From the IMG/VR virus record IMGVR_UViG_3300036466_000208, positions 1 through 46,490 of that record: 46,490 bases of DNA; one strand, given 5' to 3'. Origin of the DNA: a virus. The notes under the pieces are model-generated. The model searched no databases, had not been told where the DNA came from, and worked only from the letters and a program-made list of their open reading frames with translations. The position numbers and the translations under genes are program-made. This document shows positions 26,673-34,335 of the stretch, in pieces (positions within the stretch are counted from its first letter, which is position 1; every line of letters starts with the position of its first letter).

Positions 26673-27003
26673 CTTCGTTTCTCCATAGATAAGGATGATA
26701 TGTTACTTCAACGTTGTAAGTGCAGTTGCATTGGCCTTTGCCATTAATAGGGCCACAGCAAATATTGCACCAAGGAAACTCTGGGTTTACACCAGCAGAG
26801 ACAGACAAGGCATCTGCCTCTATCAAACGCTCTCGCAGTATCTGCTCATAGCCCATCATTGCATAAGCCCGCTTCTCCAGCACCGCTACCTGAGCCTTTG
26901 GCACTAAGCCACGGTGGAGGGCAGTAGACAGCTTGACCATACGGTCTACTAGCTGCTTGTGTTCCTCAATAAGCCGCTTTAGCCATTCTTCCATTTGGTT
27001 CAC
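26650..27003 (-). CDS. Small protein with CxxC-x9-CxC motif
   Basis: 117 residues starting MNQMEEWLKRLIEEHKQLVD after AGGTG. An N-terminal helix pair is followed by CNICCGPINGKGQCNCTYN near residue 85, with spacing identical to the motif in the 228-residue protein at 25361-26047. A structural Zn is likely. The gene overlaps the next start by 23 bases. Confidence 0.75.
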   Translation of the reverse strand: MNQMEEWLKRLIEEHKQLVDRMVKLSTALHRGLVPKAQVAVLEKRAYAMMGYEQILRERLIEADALSVSAGVNPEFPWCNICCGPINGKGQCNCTYNVEVTYHPYLWRNEDGTESTI

Positions 27004-27082
27004 CTACTTTTGAAAAGAGGGTTAGTAAATTTGCCTCGCATATCTCTAACCCAAATTCTAGGATGCCTAGACTGAGAGGCTG

Positions 27083-27523
27083 TTACTTTTGGTCTACTAT
27101 AATAGACTCAGTGACGCACTGGGAGTAACCCTTGTCGCCGTTCCACTTGCCCTCAGCCAGCCCCATCTGATAATAGAACTCGCTTAGGTGTCCTTGCGGC
27201 CAGAGGGACATTCTCTCCGGCAACTGGTGAAGTGCTCCATAGGAGGCCAGATACTGAGTAACCCAGTATTCATCAGACACCGCCTGAGGGTGCCTGACAG
27301 AGGCACCAAGGCAATATAAAGACTGCTCCTTAGCCTTGGTGTACTCAGCCCGTTTCTCTTGCGAGAGGGGCTCCTGAGGCGTCATAGCTTGGTCTAACGC
27401 TCGCTCCACTACCTCACAGCCAGAGAGTGCCACCACACCCAGACAAGCAATAAGCCCTCTGGATAGAAAACCACCATAGCCGACATGGCCAGCAAAGCCG
27501 CCAACACAAATACCTTTACCCAT
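27083..27523 (-). CDS. Predicted lipoprotein
   Basis: 146 residues. A hydrophobic stretch LIACLGVVALSGC (about residues 24-36) ends in a perfect lipobox (L-S-G-C), so processing by signal peptidase II and anchoring in the outer or inner membrane is predicted. The mature part has further Cys residues (SLYCLGASV, YSQCVTES). The start ATG at 27523 has only a weak ribosome site and lies inside the preceding membrane-peptide gene in another frame. A palindromic element is embedded at its 3' end. Spanin-like or superinfection-exclusion roles are possible; neither is shown by the sequence. Confidence 0.7.
   Translation of the reverse strand: MGKGICVGGFAGHVGYGGFLSRGLIACLGVVALSGCEVVERALDQAMTPQEPLSQEKRAEYTKAKEQSLYCLGASVRHPQAVSDEYWVTQYLASYGALHQLPERMSLWPQGHLSEFYYQMGLAEGKWNGDKGYSQCVTESIIVDQK
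27092..27107. promoter_or_regulatory. 16-bp near-palindrome inside the 3' end of the lipoprotein gene
   Basis: The minus strand reads GTCTATTATAGTAGAC, within codons for Glu-Ser-Ile-Ile-Val-Asp at the lipoprotein C-terminus. The next gene (27003) starts about 90 bases downstream. Confidence 0.68.
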
Positions 27524-27600
27524 TCAATTACATTCTCCATAGTTAACCAACCGTCTGAGCCTATATGCCTAACCTCTACCAACTCTTGCTTATTGCTCAT
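27409..27600 (-). CDS. Small membrane peptide overlapping the lipoprotein gene
   Basis: 63 residues starting MSNKQELVEVRHIGSDGWLT after a strong AAGGAG. Residues about 27-58 are very hydrophobic (VFVLAALLAMSAMVVFYP, then GLLLVWVWWHSL) and form one long or two short membrane helices. The lipoprotein gene starts within it in a different frame, an overlap of 115 bases. That nesting recalls Rz/Rz1 spanin genes, but this peptide has no periplasmic coiled coil. Confidence 0.7.
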   Translation of the reverse strand: MSNKQELVEVRHIGSDGWLTMENVIEWVKVFVLAALLAMSAMVVFYPEGLLLVWVWWHSLAVR

Positions 27601-27601
27601 T

Positions 27602-29566
27602 TCAGTACTCCTTTGCTTTGTTTGCTTTATCTTTCTTCTTCTTACCCTTCTTACCTTTCTTGTCCTTAGGACTTGGGGCAGAGTAAGCAGAAGGCTCTAA
27701 GAGGCGACCCGTCTTAGGATTGCCCTTAATGGTTACTACCTCACCAGTGTTCTGGCCTGTCAGTCTGTCCTTGACACAGCGCAGATAGGTTATGAGCTTT
27801 TCCTCCCTGTCTCCGTTGGTGTTCCTCTCTACACCAATCATAAAGGTTGACCAGAAGGCGATAGACTGAGAGCCACGGAAGTCAGACTGTCTGACCTGTC
27901 CTCCGTCCTCAAACGGCTTGCGGCTTTCATCCGGCTTAGATAGGTGGGAGAGAAGGAAGATAGAGACAGGCTCTGTCTGCATGTAAGTGCCAAATTGCTT
28001 CATTGATTCATCAATGGCCTTCACGCTACCTTCTTTGCCTTCGTGGCTGATAGTGGTCAGGTTATCAATGAAGATATATTTACAACCATAGCTCTTAAGT
28101 TCTTCCATCCGGGCTATGATTGTGCTGATTCTGGTATCGCCCTTACAGTCTGCGATATATACCAGCTTCTTAGCCCGGAGAGTTTTGAGCGCCTGTATCA
28201 TCTGCTCATAGGTATAGTCCCTGCCCTCGTCCCATTTGGCATGTCCCTTGGGGTGGTTGTTAGGCGGGAGGTGCAGCTTCTTGTTTACCCACTTACCAGC
28301 CAGCACCTTGAGGGTAAACTCTGGAGGTTCCTCCATGAAGATGACACCAACCTTTTCGTGGTGATGGTCTACGATATGCTGGATAACTTCCTTGGCTACC
28401 TCAGTCTTACCTACACCAGAGCCACCACCTATCGTATACATATTGTTAGGACGTATACCGAAAGTCTGCTCAGTGACACCCGGCCAAGGCCAAGAGATAC
28501 CCATAGTCACAGGAGTGATTGCTTTCTCCCACAGGTCGGCATCGTCTGCCGTCTTAATGGAACTGCGCTCAACCTCTGCCGCCTTCCACCAAGCATCTAC
28601 AAACTCCTCCGCTCTGTCTTCAACCAAGCATTGGTTAGGGTCTTTCATCCCGTCAGGCATCTGAATTTGCAAGGCCCTTGGGCCAAGTAACTGAGCCACT
28701 TTCTGAGTGAGTAGCCTACCTACCTCATCATCATCGAAGCACAGCTTAACCTGCTTAAACTTCTTAATGTCCTTGAGGTTGGCGAGTATCTCCTCTAACC
28801 CTGCCTCACCTTTCTGGACTGACCAAACATGGAACAGCATACCCTCATACTGAGTGTTCTTCCTTGACTCACACAGCATATCCTGAGCAGCCATAGCGTC
28901 ACACTGTCCACCTGTGATAGTGAGGACGTCTTTCCTTGCACCTGACTTGCTCACTGCCTTCATGGTGTTCTGACCAAAGAGCTTGTTCTTTGCTCCCCAA
29001 GTCTTACCCAGCTTCCCGGTGCGGAAGTCCTTTGGAAGGTTGCGGCAGATAGCACCTGTTAGGTTCATATCCTCATCATAGACAGGGTAATAATGGCGAA
29101 CCACCTTCCCTTTGTTGTTGAGGCCAACCCTGACATTATAGAGCTTAGCGGTAGGTCCAGTGATAGCACGACTCACAAGACATTTAATCTTGAGGGTATT
29201 GAAGTGCTCGACCTCCCTGTCCCACTGCTTCTCTAAAGCTCGTTGCTCATCATCATCCATGACCTCATATCTGTCCCGCTCCCTCATACCACTGAGGGCC
29301 AGTGCCCTGACTGATGGGTCTTTCAACTTGCCGGACTTCTCCAACTCCTCGAACTCCTCCACGGAGTATTTGATAGTGCCATCTATGCCGTGCTCGAAGA
29401 CAGGGTTTTTCTCTCCTTTCTTCTTATAGTAGCGTTGCCCATCCTTGTGGAAATGCGCTCTGGTGCATAGCTGGCCTCCATCGGAGAACACAATAAGATG
29501 GTCGGATGTTTTATCATGTCCCATTTCCCGGCAGGCAGGGCAGGCCATATTTCTGACGATGCCCAT
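27602..29566 (-). CDS. Primase-helicase (T7 gp4-like)
   Basis: 654 residues; T7 gp4 has 566. An N-terminal Zn-type region (MACPACREMGHDK ... CTRAHFH) precedes the TOPRIM-like primase core (TITGGQCDAMAAQ, KLCFDDDEVGR). The helicase half has Walker A GGGSGVGKTEVAKE, GVIFMEEPPEF, a YIFIDNLTTISHEGK Walker B region and an arginine-rich end. The last 25 residues are almost all Lys/Gly/Asp (SPKDKKGKKGKKKKDKANK) instead of the T7 acidic tail that binds DNA polymerase. The enzyme unwinds DNA and primes the lagging strand. ATG is preceded by GAAGGG. Confidence 0.95.
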   Translation of the reverse strand: MGIVRNMACPACREMGHDKTSDHLIVFSDGGQLCTRAHFHKDGQRYYKKKGEKNPVFEHGIDGTIKYSVEEFEELEKSGKLKDPSVRALALSGMRERDRYEVMDDDEQRALEKQWDREVEHFNTLKIKCLVSRAITGPTAKLYNVRVGLNNKGKVVRHYYPVYDEDMNLTGAICRNLPKDFRTGKLGKTWGAKNKLFGQNTMKAVSKSGARKDVLTITGGQCDAMAAQDMLCESRKNTQYEGMLFHVWSVQKGEAGLEEILANLKDIKKFKQVKLCFDDDEVGRLLTQKVAQLLGPRALQIQMPDGMKDPNQCLVEDRAEEFVDAWWKAAEVERSSIKTADDADLWEKAITPVTMGISWPWPGVTEQTFGIRPNNMYTIGGGSGVGKTEVAKEVIQHIVDHHHEKVGVIFMEEPPEFTLKVLAGKWVNKKLHLPPNNHPKGHAKWDEGRDYTYEQMIQALKTLRAKKLVYIADCKGDTRISTIIARMEELKSYGCKYIFIDNLTTISHEGKEGSVKAIDESMKQFGTYMQTEPVSIFLLSHLSKPDESRKPFEDGGQVRQSDFRGSQSIAFWSTFMIGVERNTNGDREEKLITYLRCVKDRLTGQNTGEVVTIKGNPKTGRLLEPSAYSAPSPKDKKGKKGKKKKDKANKAKEY

Positions 29567-29569
29567 TGC

Positions 29570-29812
29570 TTACCCTTCTGCTGAATCAAACACCTTGTTA
29601 GCCATTGCGTTAATCTCGCTTGGCGTTTCTGTCACATGCCAGTTGTAGCGGCGACCTAGGAACACTACCCGAAGATAGGTAAAGGAATCTGTAGCGTCAC
29701 GGTTGGCCCGGAGGATAGCTGATACAGGAATCACGTTCTCCTCCGGCTTCTCCTCACCGGGTATCATCCGATTAACTACGATTGTCTGCGCTTGTTGCTT
29801 CTGTTCTGTCAT
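29570..29812 (-). CDS. Hypothetical 80-residue protein
   Basis: The ATG at 29812 (MTEQKQQAQTIVVNRMIPGE) is chosen because AGGAG lies ten bases upstream; a longer in-frame version would overlap PPK2. The second half (LRANRDATDSFTYLRVVFLG) looks like a small beta-rich domain. The stop is three bases from the helicase start. Its position between PPK2 and helicase suggests a middle-gene role, otherwise unknown. Confidence 0.68.
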   Translation of the reverse strand: MTEQKQQAQTIVVNRMIPGEEKPEENVIPVSAILRANRDATDSFTYLRVVFLGRRYNWHVTETPSEINAMANKVFDSAEG

Positions 29813-29828
29813 TGCTTTGTTACTCCTA

Positions 29829-30572
29829 TCAGTTAATCCGCAAATCTTCAAAAGATTGCTGTCGCTCTGCAACCTCAATAGGAGGTAGCCGCCTTGGCTC
29901 ATAATCTTTGCGGTTATATGGGACGATGCTAAGGATATGCTTGATACAATCTAAGCGGCCCCGCTTCTTGTTGTTGGTGTCAATCACATACCAAGGGCAA
30001 TCCTCAGTGTGCGTTGTCTCAAACATCCTTTCCTTTGCTGCCGTGTACTCATGCCAGCGATAGCGGCTCTCCAAGTCCATAGGGGAGAGTTTCCAGTGCT
30101 TAGTAGGGTCGTTAAGCCTTTCGTGAAATCGTTGCTCCTGCGTTCGCTGAGTGATACTGAGCCAATACTTGATAAGGATGATTCCTTGCTTGACCAGAGA
30201 CCTCTCAAACTCTGGGGTAAATTCGAGGAACTCGGTTACTTGCTCCTCAGTGGCAAAACCCATTACAGACTCTACCCCGGCCCTGTTGTACCAACTCCTG
30301 TCGAACAGGACTATCTCGCCCTCCTTGGGCAAGTCAGGAATCCACCGCTCAAAATACCACTGCTTAAGCTCATCCTCTGTAGGCTTACTCTTGGAGACTA
30401 CTCTCACCCAGTTAGGGTTTAGCTTCTCAGTGATACGACTAATAACACCGCCTTTGCCTGCTGCATCCCGGCCCTCAAAGATAATCAGCACCTTGAGCTT
30501 ATTATCCTTAACGTGCCTCTGCATCTGTACTAACTCAGCTTGTAACTTCTTTAGCTCTGTCTTGTACTTCAT
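29829..30572 (-). CDS. Polyphosphate kinase 2 (PPK2) family protein
   Basis: 247 residues, the length of a one-domain PPK2. Visible motifs are Walker A FEGRDAAGKGG (residues 32-42), the DRSWYNRAGVE Walker B region (91-101), a basic lid with KHWKLSPMDLESRYRWHEYTA (about 158-178), and a closing WYVIDTNNKKRGRLDCIKHI. All are typical PPK2 signatures and no key residue seems lost. Members transfer phosphate between polyphosphate and nucleoside mono- or diphosphates; the class and direction cannot be told from sequence alone. It lies just before primase-helicase, where T7 has its nucleotide kinase gene 1.7. An AAGGGA site precedes the ATG. A role in boosting the NTP/dNTP supply from host polyphosphate is my inference. 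Confidence 0.93.
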   Translation of the reverse strand: MKYKTELKKLQAELVQMQRHVKDNKLKVLIIFEGRDAAGKGGVISRITEKLNPNWVRVVSKSKPTEDELKQWYFERWIPDLPKEGEIVLFDRSWYNRAGVESVMGFATEEQVTEFLEFTPEFERSLVKQGIILIKYWLSITQRTQEQRFHERLNDPTKHWKLSPMDLESRYRWHEYTAAKERMFETTHTEDCPWYVIDTNNKKRGRLDCIKHILSIVPYNRKDYEPRRLPPIEVAERQQSFEDLRIN

Positions 30573-30626
30573 GGCTGTTTTCCCTTTTCAGTTTGGCGCT
30601 CAACCGCCCGTAAAGGCTGACGGTCT

Positions 30627-30872
30627 TCACCGTTGCTTTGCTTGCTTGTGTTTACCCGCATTGGCTGAACTCTTGCCTTTACTGCGTCCAGCCACGGCGC
30701 TGTTTTGCTCACCTTTCAGCTCCTCCAATGTCATTTGCTCAAGGAGCCAGTCTCCGGCGCAAATAATATCATCCTTACTTATGCCGCTCTCTGCCAGCTG
30801 AGCTGCCAGCTTCTTGCCCCGCTTGAGGTATTTCTTGCGAAACTTCTTTATACTCTCCTGTGTTGTGGTCAT
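30627..30872 (-). CDS. Hypothetical basic 81-residue protein
   Basis: Starts MTTTQESIKKFRKKYLKRGK after GAGGG and ends in a Lys/Ser/Ala-rich tail (GKSSANAGKHKQAKQR). The middle has SGISKDDIICAGDWLLEQMT. It overlaps the 60-residue frame upstream by 98 bases. A small nucleic-acid-binding protein is possible; nothing specific is recognised. Confidence 0.55.
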   Translation of the reverse strand: MTTTQESIKKFRKKYLKRGKKLAAQLAESGISKDDIICAGDWLLEQMTLEELKGEQNSAVAGRSKGKSSANAGKHKQAKQR

Positions 30873-30957
30873 ACTTGTAAACCCTCATAGCTTTGTCGCT
30901 TGCGCTCCTGTTTCTACAGATAGAGAGCACTGTGTTGTCTGCTTTGTAAAAGTTCAT
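30775..30957 (-). CDS. Possible 60-residue protein overlapping the next frame
   Basis: Starts MNFYKADNTVLSICRNRSAS. Supporting it are AGGAG eight bases upstream and a promoter-like element just before that. Against it is the long overlap with the next frame. It may act mainly as a leader whose translation feeds into the next gene. Confidence 0.45.
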   Translation of the reverse strand: MNFYKADNTVLSICRNRSASDKAMRVYKYDHNTGEYKEVSQEIPQAGQEAGSSAGRERHK

Positions 30958-30965
30958 TGCCTTAA

Positions 30966-30988
30966 CTCCTCTGTATGGCGTTATTATT
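30966..30988 (-). promoter_or_regulatory. T7-type promoter candidate before the 60-residue frame
   Basis: The minus strand reads AATAATAACGCCATACAGAG, followed by GAGTT. It shares the AACGCCRTACAGRG core with the elements at 26063 and 31517 and overlaps the ribosome site of the following frame. Confidence 0.55.
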
Positions 30989-31487
30989 GGAACGCTGACA
31001 CAAACAACGTGATAGCGAAGGCCACTGTGATGATGCCAGAGATTACCCTCATTGAGTTACGCTCCCGGCGCATCTTAGAGGCAAGCTCCAAGTGCTTCTT
31101 GCTCCGTTCCTTCACAGCATTCAACTCCCGGCGCAGCTCGTGCTTACAGTCGAGAGTCTTTTTCAGATTGTGGATTGCCTCATTTCTTGTCATAAGGTCA
31201 TAGCCAGTGACACCGACAGGGCCAGACGCCTCTCTGTGCCCTTTAACCTCTCTGACAAGATAGAGGGAATTAAACAAACGAACCTCACCGCCTTTTACCT
31301 GAGACACCAGATTGTCATAGGCTACACCTGAGTCATGGTCTACCTTCATGGCACCAACACGCAGAGAGCAGATAACGCCCTCAGGGCCAACTGGTGTATC
31401 CTGTTCTGAGCAAGCAATGTATCGCTCCAAGCCCATTTGCTTTAACTTGTCTGCTTGCGTGTCTGTTAGTTCAATGTAAGCTGTCAT
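30984..31487 (-). CDS. Hypothetical C-tail-anchored protein
   Basis: 167 residues from the ATG at 31487 (MTAYIELTDTQADKLKQMGL), chosen for its GAGG site; a longer in-frame version would start inside the promoter candidate. The first 110 residues are alpha/beta, the next 40 a basic coiled coil (NLKKTLDCKHELRRELNAVK), and the last 20 a hydrophobic anchor (VISGIITVAFAITLFVSAF). It is therefore probably held in the inner membrane facing the cytoplasm. No family recognised. It is the first gene after RNA polymerase and its terminator. Confidence 0.75.
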   Translation of the reverse strand: MTAYIELTDTQADKLKQMGLERYIACSEQDTPVGPEGVICSLRVGAMKVDHDSGVAYDNLVSQVKGGEVRLFNSLYLVREVKGHREASGPVGVTGYDLMTRNEAIHNLKKTLDCKHELRRELNAVKERSKKHLELASKMRRERNSMRVISGIITVAFAITLFVSAFQ

Positions 31488-31514
31488 TTGATTTGCCTCG
31501 TTAACCGGGAGCGA

Positions 31515-31541
31515 TTCTCCCCTGTATGGCGTTTTAATTAG
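31515..31541 (-). promoter_or_regulatory. T3/T7-like promoter candidate after the RNA polymerase terminator
   Basis: The minus strand reads AATTAAAACGCCATACAGGG, then GAGAA. It lies directly downstream of the hairpin at 31551-31582 and about 30 bases before the next gene, the classical place for a promoter restarting transcription. Confidence 0.62.
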
Positions 31542-31550
31542 CCTAGAATA

Positions 31551-31582
31551 CAAAAAGCCCCTCCGGCCGAAGCGAGAGGGGC
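31551..31582 (-). terminator. Intrinsic terminator after the RNA polymerase gene
   Basis: On the minus strand a 7-bp GC stem (GCCCCTC/GAGGGGC) with a twelve-base loop is followed by TTTTTG. It lies behind the RNA polymerase gene, comparable in position to the early terminator of T7. Confidence 0.88.
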
Positions 31583-31583
31583 A

Positions 31584-31599
31584 GTCTATTATAGTAGAC
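31584..31599. promoter_or_regulatory. 16-bp near-palindrome at the end of the RNA polymerase gene
   Basis: The minus strand reads GTCTACTATAATAGAC. It overlaps the TAG stop of the polymerase gene and is followed at once by the terminator hairpin, an arrangement that makes little sense for a simple promoter and fits an operator or RNA-processing role as well. Confidence 0.65.
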
Positions 31600-34247
31600 T
31601 AGGAGAAGATATATTTACTCTCATATACCTCCTTGAGGTCGAAGTCTCCCATCTTGGGTAGCTTGATTCCTAGGTCAGTCTCAAGGCGTTGCTCATTCTC
31701 ATGCAAGAAATTCTCAAGCCAGTTCTCCTGATACATTTGGGCGAACTGATAACGCAATGCTTTGTGTAGCTCTCCTGTCTGGCAGGCGTGAGTCCCGAAG
31801 TCATCGTGAATCATCCAGAAATCAGTTACCCCGGCGTCCCCTAAGTCGCACACAGTAAAGACAAGGTGAGAGCTGTCCATTGTGTGAATGAAGTCAGGAG
31901 CACTGCCGGACTTCATTTTTTCAGGGCATAGTTCATCGGTCTCCTCGAAGACACGGAAGTCAATACGCCCAAGCAACACAGTGTTAACCCGTCTGTCTCT
32001 GGTCTTGAATGCTTGCAGTTTCATCACAAACCCGGTTGGGGCTGTGAAGTACAAAGGACTGTTACGCAAAGCAACAGCGCGAGCCACCGCCCTTATAGCT
32101 TTCATGCCAGCACGAGCAGCCACCACGACTTCCCCTATTGATTCCCAGATAAGGGAAGACATATAACCCTCTGCCTCCCAGCGTCTATCGCCGAAGGTAT
32201 GGACTAGAACAGGCTCCCTTTCCTCTGCCTTTGCTGCCTTGTTCTCTTGCTTCTGTAGCTCATCAATGTAAGCGCCTACAGAGTCCCGGCAAGTCAACTG
32301 GCTTGAGCCATAGGGGAGAGTCATTACAGGCTTTTTAGTGAGGCCTCGGCTCAGTGGCATAGCCAGCCAAGCTTCCGCAAAGGCTCGCTTCTCCTGTGCT
32401 GTCTTCTTCTTCCCTGTAGGGTCTGGCTCCTCAATGGCAAAATTGCTGGCATCCTCTCTCAGCTTGCCAGTAACAACGTCCATCACATCCCCATAAATAT
32501 CCTGAGGCTTGTCCCTGTTACAGAGGTTAACCGACCTAGCCCCAACAGGGTCTCTAAGCAATGCGCTGTAATGCTGGATGCCAGAACAAGAGCCGTCTTG
32601 GTTACAGCTGATAAAGGTCTCAAAGGTGTCTGATGGTTCGCCGCTCTCTATGTGTTTCATGTAATCGGCATACTCGAAACACCAAGCTAGGAATTGCCAA
32701 GCCTTCTCACCTTTATCTGCCTTAACCCAGTCGTGACACTCTACAGGGTCGGAGGCAATACGCTTAACCATTTCTTTGAACTCTGGCTCCTGTGCATTGC
32801 TCATTCTCTCTGTGAAAGTGAGCTTGTCCCAGCCCCAGAGACCAGCGCCATGATTAATGAGCCAGAAGTGACCAAAGGTGCCAAGCGGCCTCCTGTTAGC
32901 GAAACGGAGCAATCCTTTTTGTATGTCATTACCTTGTGGGCTGAGTCCTGCTGCCCTTGGATAGAACCGCTGGCGAAAATCCAGAGAATAAACAAAGTAG
33001 AACTTATCAAACTCAGAGTATCGTTCTGCAATGTTTCTTGTTCTGCCCAAGTCTATAACAGAGCTTACCCGGCTACGCTCTGAATCGTGCCAGTGGCGCT
33101 TATCCCGCTTCCATGTGATGAATGCATCGAACTGCTCAGGCTTAAGGCTCTGCCTCAACTGCTCCCCGGTCAGCTCTTGGACTTCCTCACCAAGGGCCAA
33201 TAGGGGATTGATAGGCTCATGCGCCGCATCATAATCAGGAACACCAAGAGGCAGCCGCTTCTCGCATATCTCTTGCAAGACGTCTAGCACCTCTGTGTTA
33301 ACCTGCCATTCTGTGCGCTGCAAGAGGTTAACGGCCTTGTATGTCAAAGGCATCTGGGCTTGTGTCAGGGTCTTTACGTGCTCTCTGTCGAATGACTTAA
33401 CAAGAGGGTTACGAGCCGCCACCTTGGCAGTATGAAAGCCACCGATAAAGGGAGTACGCCAATCTCTTGGAGGGATTACACAAGGGGCCATCTCAGGGTG
33501 GAAGGCTTCTGTGTTATTCATAAATTCAGCGACCCAAGATGCATATTTGGCAGTTACGCCAAGCACCTTGGAGGAGCGCCGCAACTTGCCCCGGCTAATG
33601 TCCACCTCACCAATAAAGAATAGCTCCTCAAGCTCTCCGCTCTGGTCATCTTCCATAACGATAACAGAACAGGCCAATTTGATGAGCATGATACCAAACT
33701 TTATCTTGTCGTCGTGGGGCCATGCTTGCCATTTGTCGGATAGTTTGCGCTCGGCAGCTGCCCACACATTGCGCTTATGCTGATAGCTACGGGTAGCTGA
33801 CTTCTTGAGAGACTCCTCTATCTTGGCAAGATACCTCTTGGTTTTAGGGTCAGTGTTTTTGAGTTTGGAGAACCTTACTTGGTCTTCGATTTTCCCGGCT
33901 ATGTCGGCAGACAGATACTGCAAGCTGGTGCTGTCCCTGATTGCAATGGCATTAAGCATCTGCCGGATAGTGATGAACGCAGCTTCACTGGCTGGCAAGG
34001 TTCCCATGTATTGCAGAATCATTGAGGGCTTGCCTCTCTTGCCCTCATAGTGTTCTTGGAAAGAATTGATTGCCTCGGCCACTGGCTTGATGAAATGCTT
34101 TACTAGCTTTCTGTTCCAATCAGTGTTAGCGCCTTCGCCTTGGTTAATGGTGTCTTGGTTCCGCTTGTGCCAACGGTCAATACCGCCATCGTGCATCTGC
34201 TTCTCAAGCTCAAGCTGTTTTAGGTATAAAGGGCTATTTGGTCTCAC
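31599..34247 (-). CDS. Single-subunit DNA-directed RNA polymerase (T7 gp1-like)
   Basis: 882 residues from a GTG at 34247 (AGGAG eight bases upstream); T7 RNA polymerase has 883. A longer ATG frame from 34301 would run through the palindrome and is unlikely. Signatures: DFRQRFYPRAAGLSPQGND, catalytic QDGSCSGIQHYSALLRD (T7 D537), TKKPVMTLPYGSSQ (T7 K631/Y639) and FWMIHDDFGTHA (T7 D812). In the promoter specificity loop RRVNTVLLGRIDFRV keeps the Arg and Asn of T7 positions 746 and 748 but has Asp and Arg in place of R756 and Q758, so its promoter should differ from T7 near -9/-8. It transcribes middle and late genes. It is flanked by a terminator on each side. Confidence 0.97.
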   Translation of the reverse strand: MRPNSPLYLKQLELEKQMHDGGIDRWHKRNQDTINQGEGANTDWNRKLVKHFIKPVAEAINSFQEHYEGKRGKPSMILQYMGTLPASEAAFITIRQMLNAIAIRDSTSLQYLSADIAGKIEDQVRFSKLKNTDPKTKRYLAKIEESLKKSATRSYQHKRNVWAAAERKLSDKWQAWPHDDKIKFGIMLIKLACSVIVMEDDQSGELEELFFIGEVDISRGKLRRSSKVLGVTAKYASWVAEFMNNTEAFHPEMAPCVIPPRDWRTPFIGGFHTAKVAARNPLVKSFDREHVKTLTQAQMPLTYKAVNLLQRTEWQVNTEVLDVLQEICEKRLPLGVPDYDAAHEPINPLLALGEEVQELTGEQLRQSLKPEQFDAFITWKRDKRHWHDSERSRVSSVIDLGRTRNIAERYSEFDKFYFVYSLDFRQRFYPRAAGLSPQGNDIQKGLLRFANRRPLGTFGHFWLINHGAGLWGWDKLTFTERMSNAQEPEFKEMVKRIASDPVECHDWVKADKGEKAWQFLAWCFEYADYMKHIESGEPSDTFETFISCNQDGSCSGIQHYSALLRDPVGARSVNLCNRDKPQDIYGDVMDVVTGKLREDASNFAIEEPDPTGKKKTAQEKRAFAEAWLAMPLSRGLTKKPVMTLPYGSSQLTCRDSVGAYIDELQKQENKAAKAEEREPVLVHTFGDRRWEAEGYMSSLIWESIGEVVVAARAGMKAIRAVARAVALRNSPLYFTAPTGFVMKLQAFKTRDRRVNTVLLGRIDFRVFEETDELCPEKMKSGSAPDFIHTMDSSHLVFTVCDLGDAGVTDFWMIHDDFGTHACQTGELHKALRYQFAQMYQENWLENFLHENEQRLETDLGIKLPKMGDFDLKEVYESKYIFS

Positions 34248-34261
34248 TTGCTGGTCTCCTA

Positions 34262-34277
34262 GTCTATTATAGTAGAC
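34262..34277. promoter_or_regulatory. 16-bp near-palindrome before the RNA polymerase gene
   Basis: The minus strand reads GTCTACTATAATAGAC, then TAGGAG and the GTG start. If it is a phage promoter, it would make the polymerase autoactivating; if an operator, autoregulated. Confidence 0.7.
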
Positions 34278-34296
34278 TCTTGTTTCTAAGACTAAC

Positions 34297-34327
34297 GACA
34301 AAAGGCACCCTATCGGATGCCCTTTAG
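34297..34327 (-). terminator. Intrinsic terminator before the RNA polymerase gene
   Basis: The minus strand forms a 7-bp stem GGCATCC/GGGTGCC (one G-U pair) with a GATA loop, extended by AAAG/TTTT pairing, and ends in CCTTTTGT. It follows the stop of the 110-residue gene by nine bases. Confidence 0.85.
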
Positions 34328-34335
34328 CTGTAGCC

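Noticed and set aside
31599-34301. 900-residue version of RNA polymerase from the ATG at 34301
   Set aside because: It would translate the palindrome and the Shine-Dalgarno site; the GTG at 34247 gives 882 residues, one less than T7.
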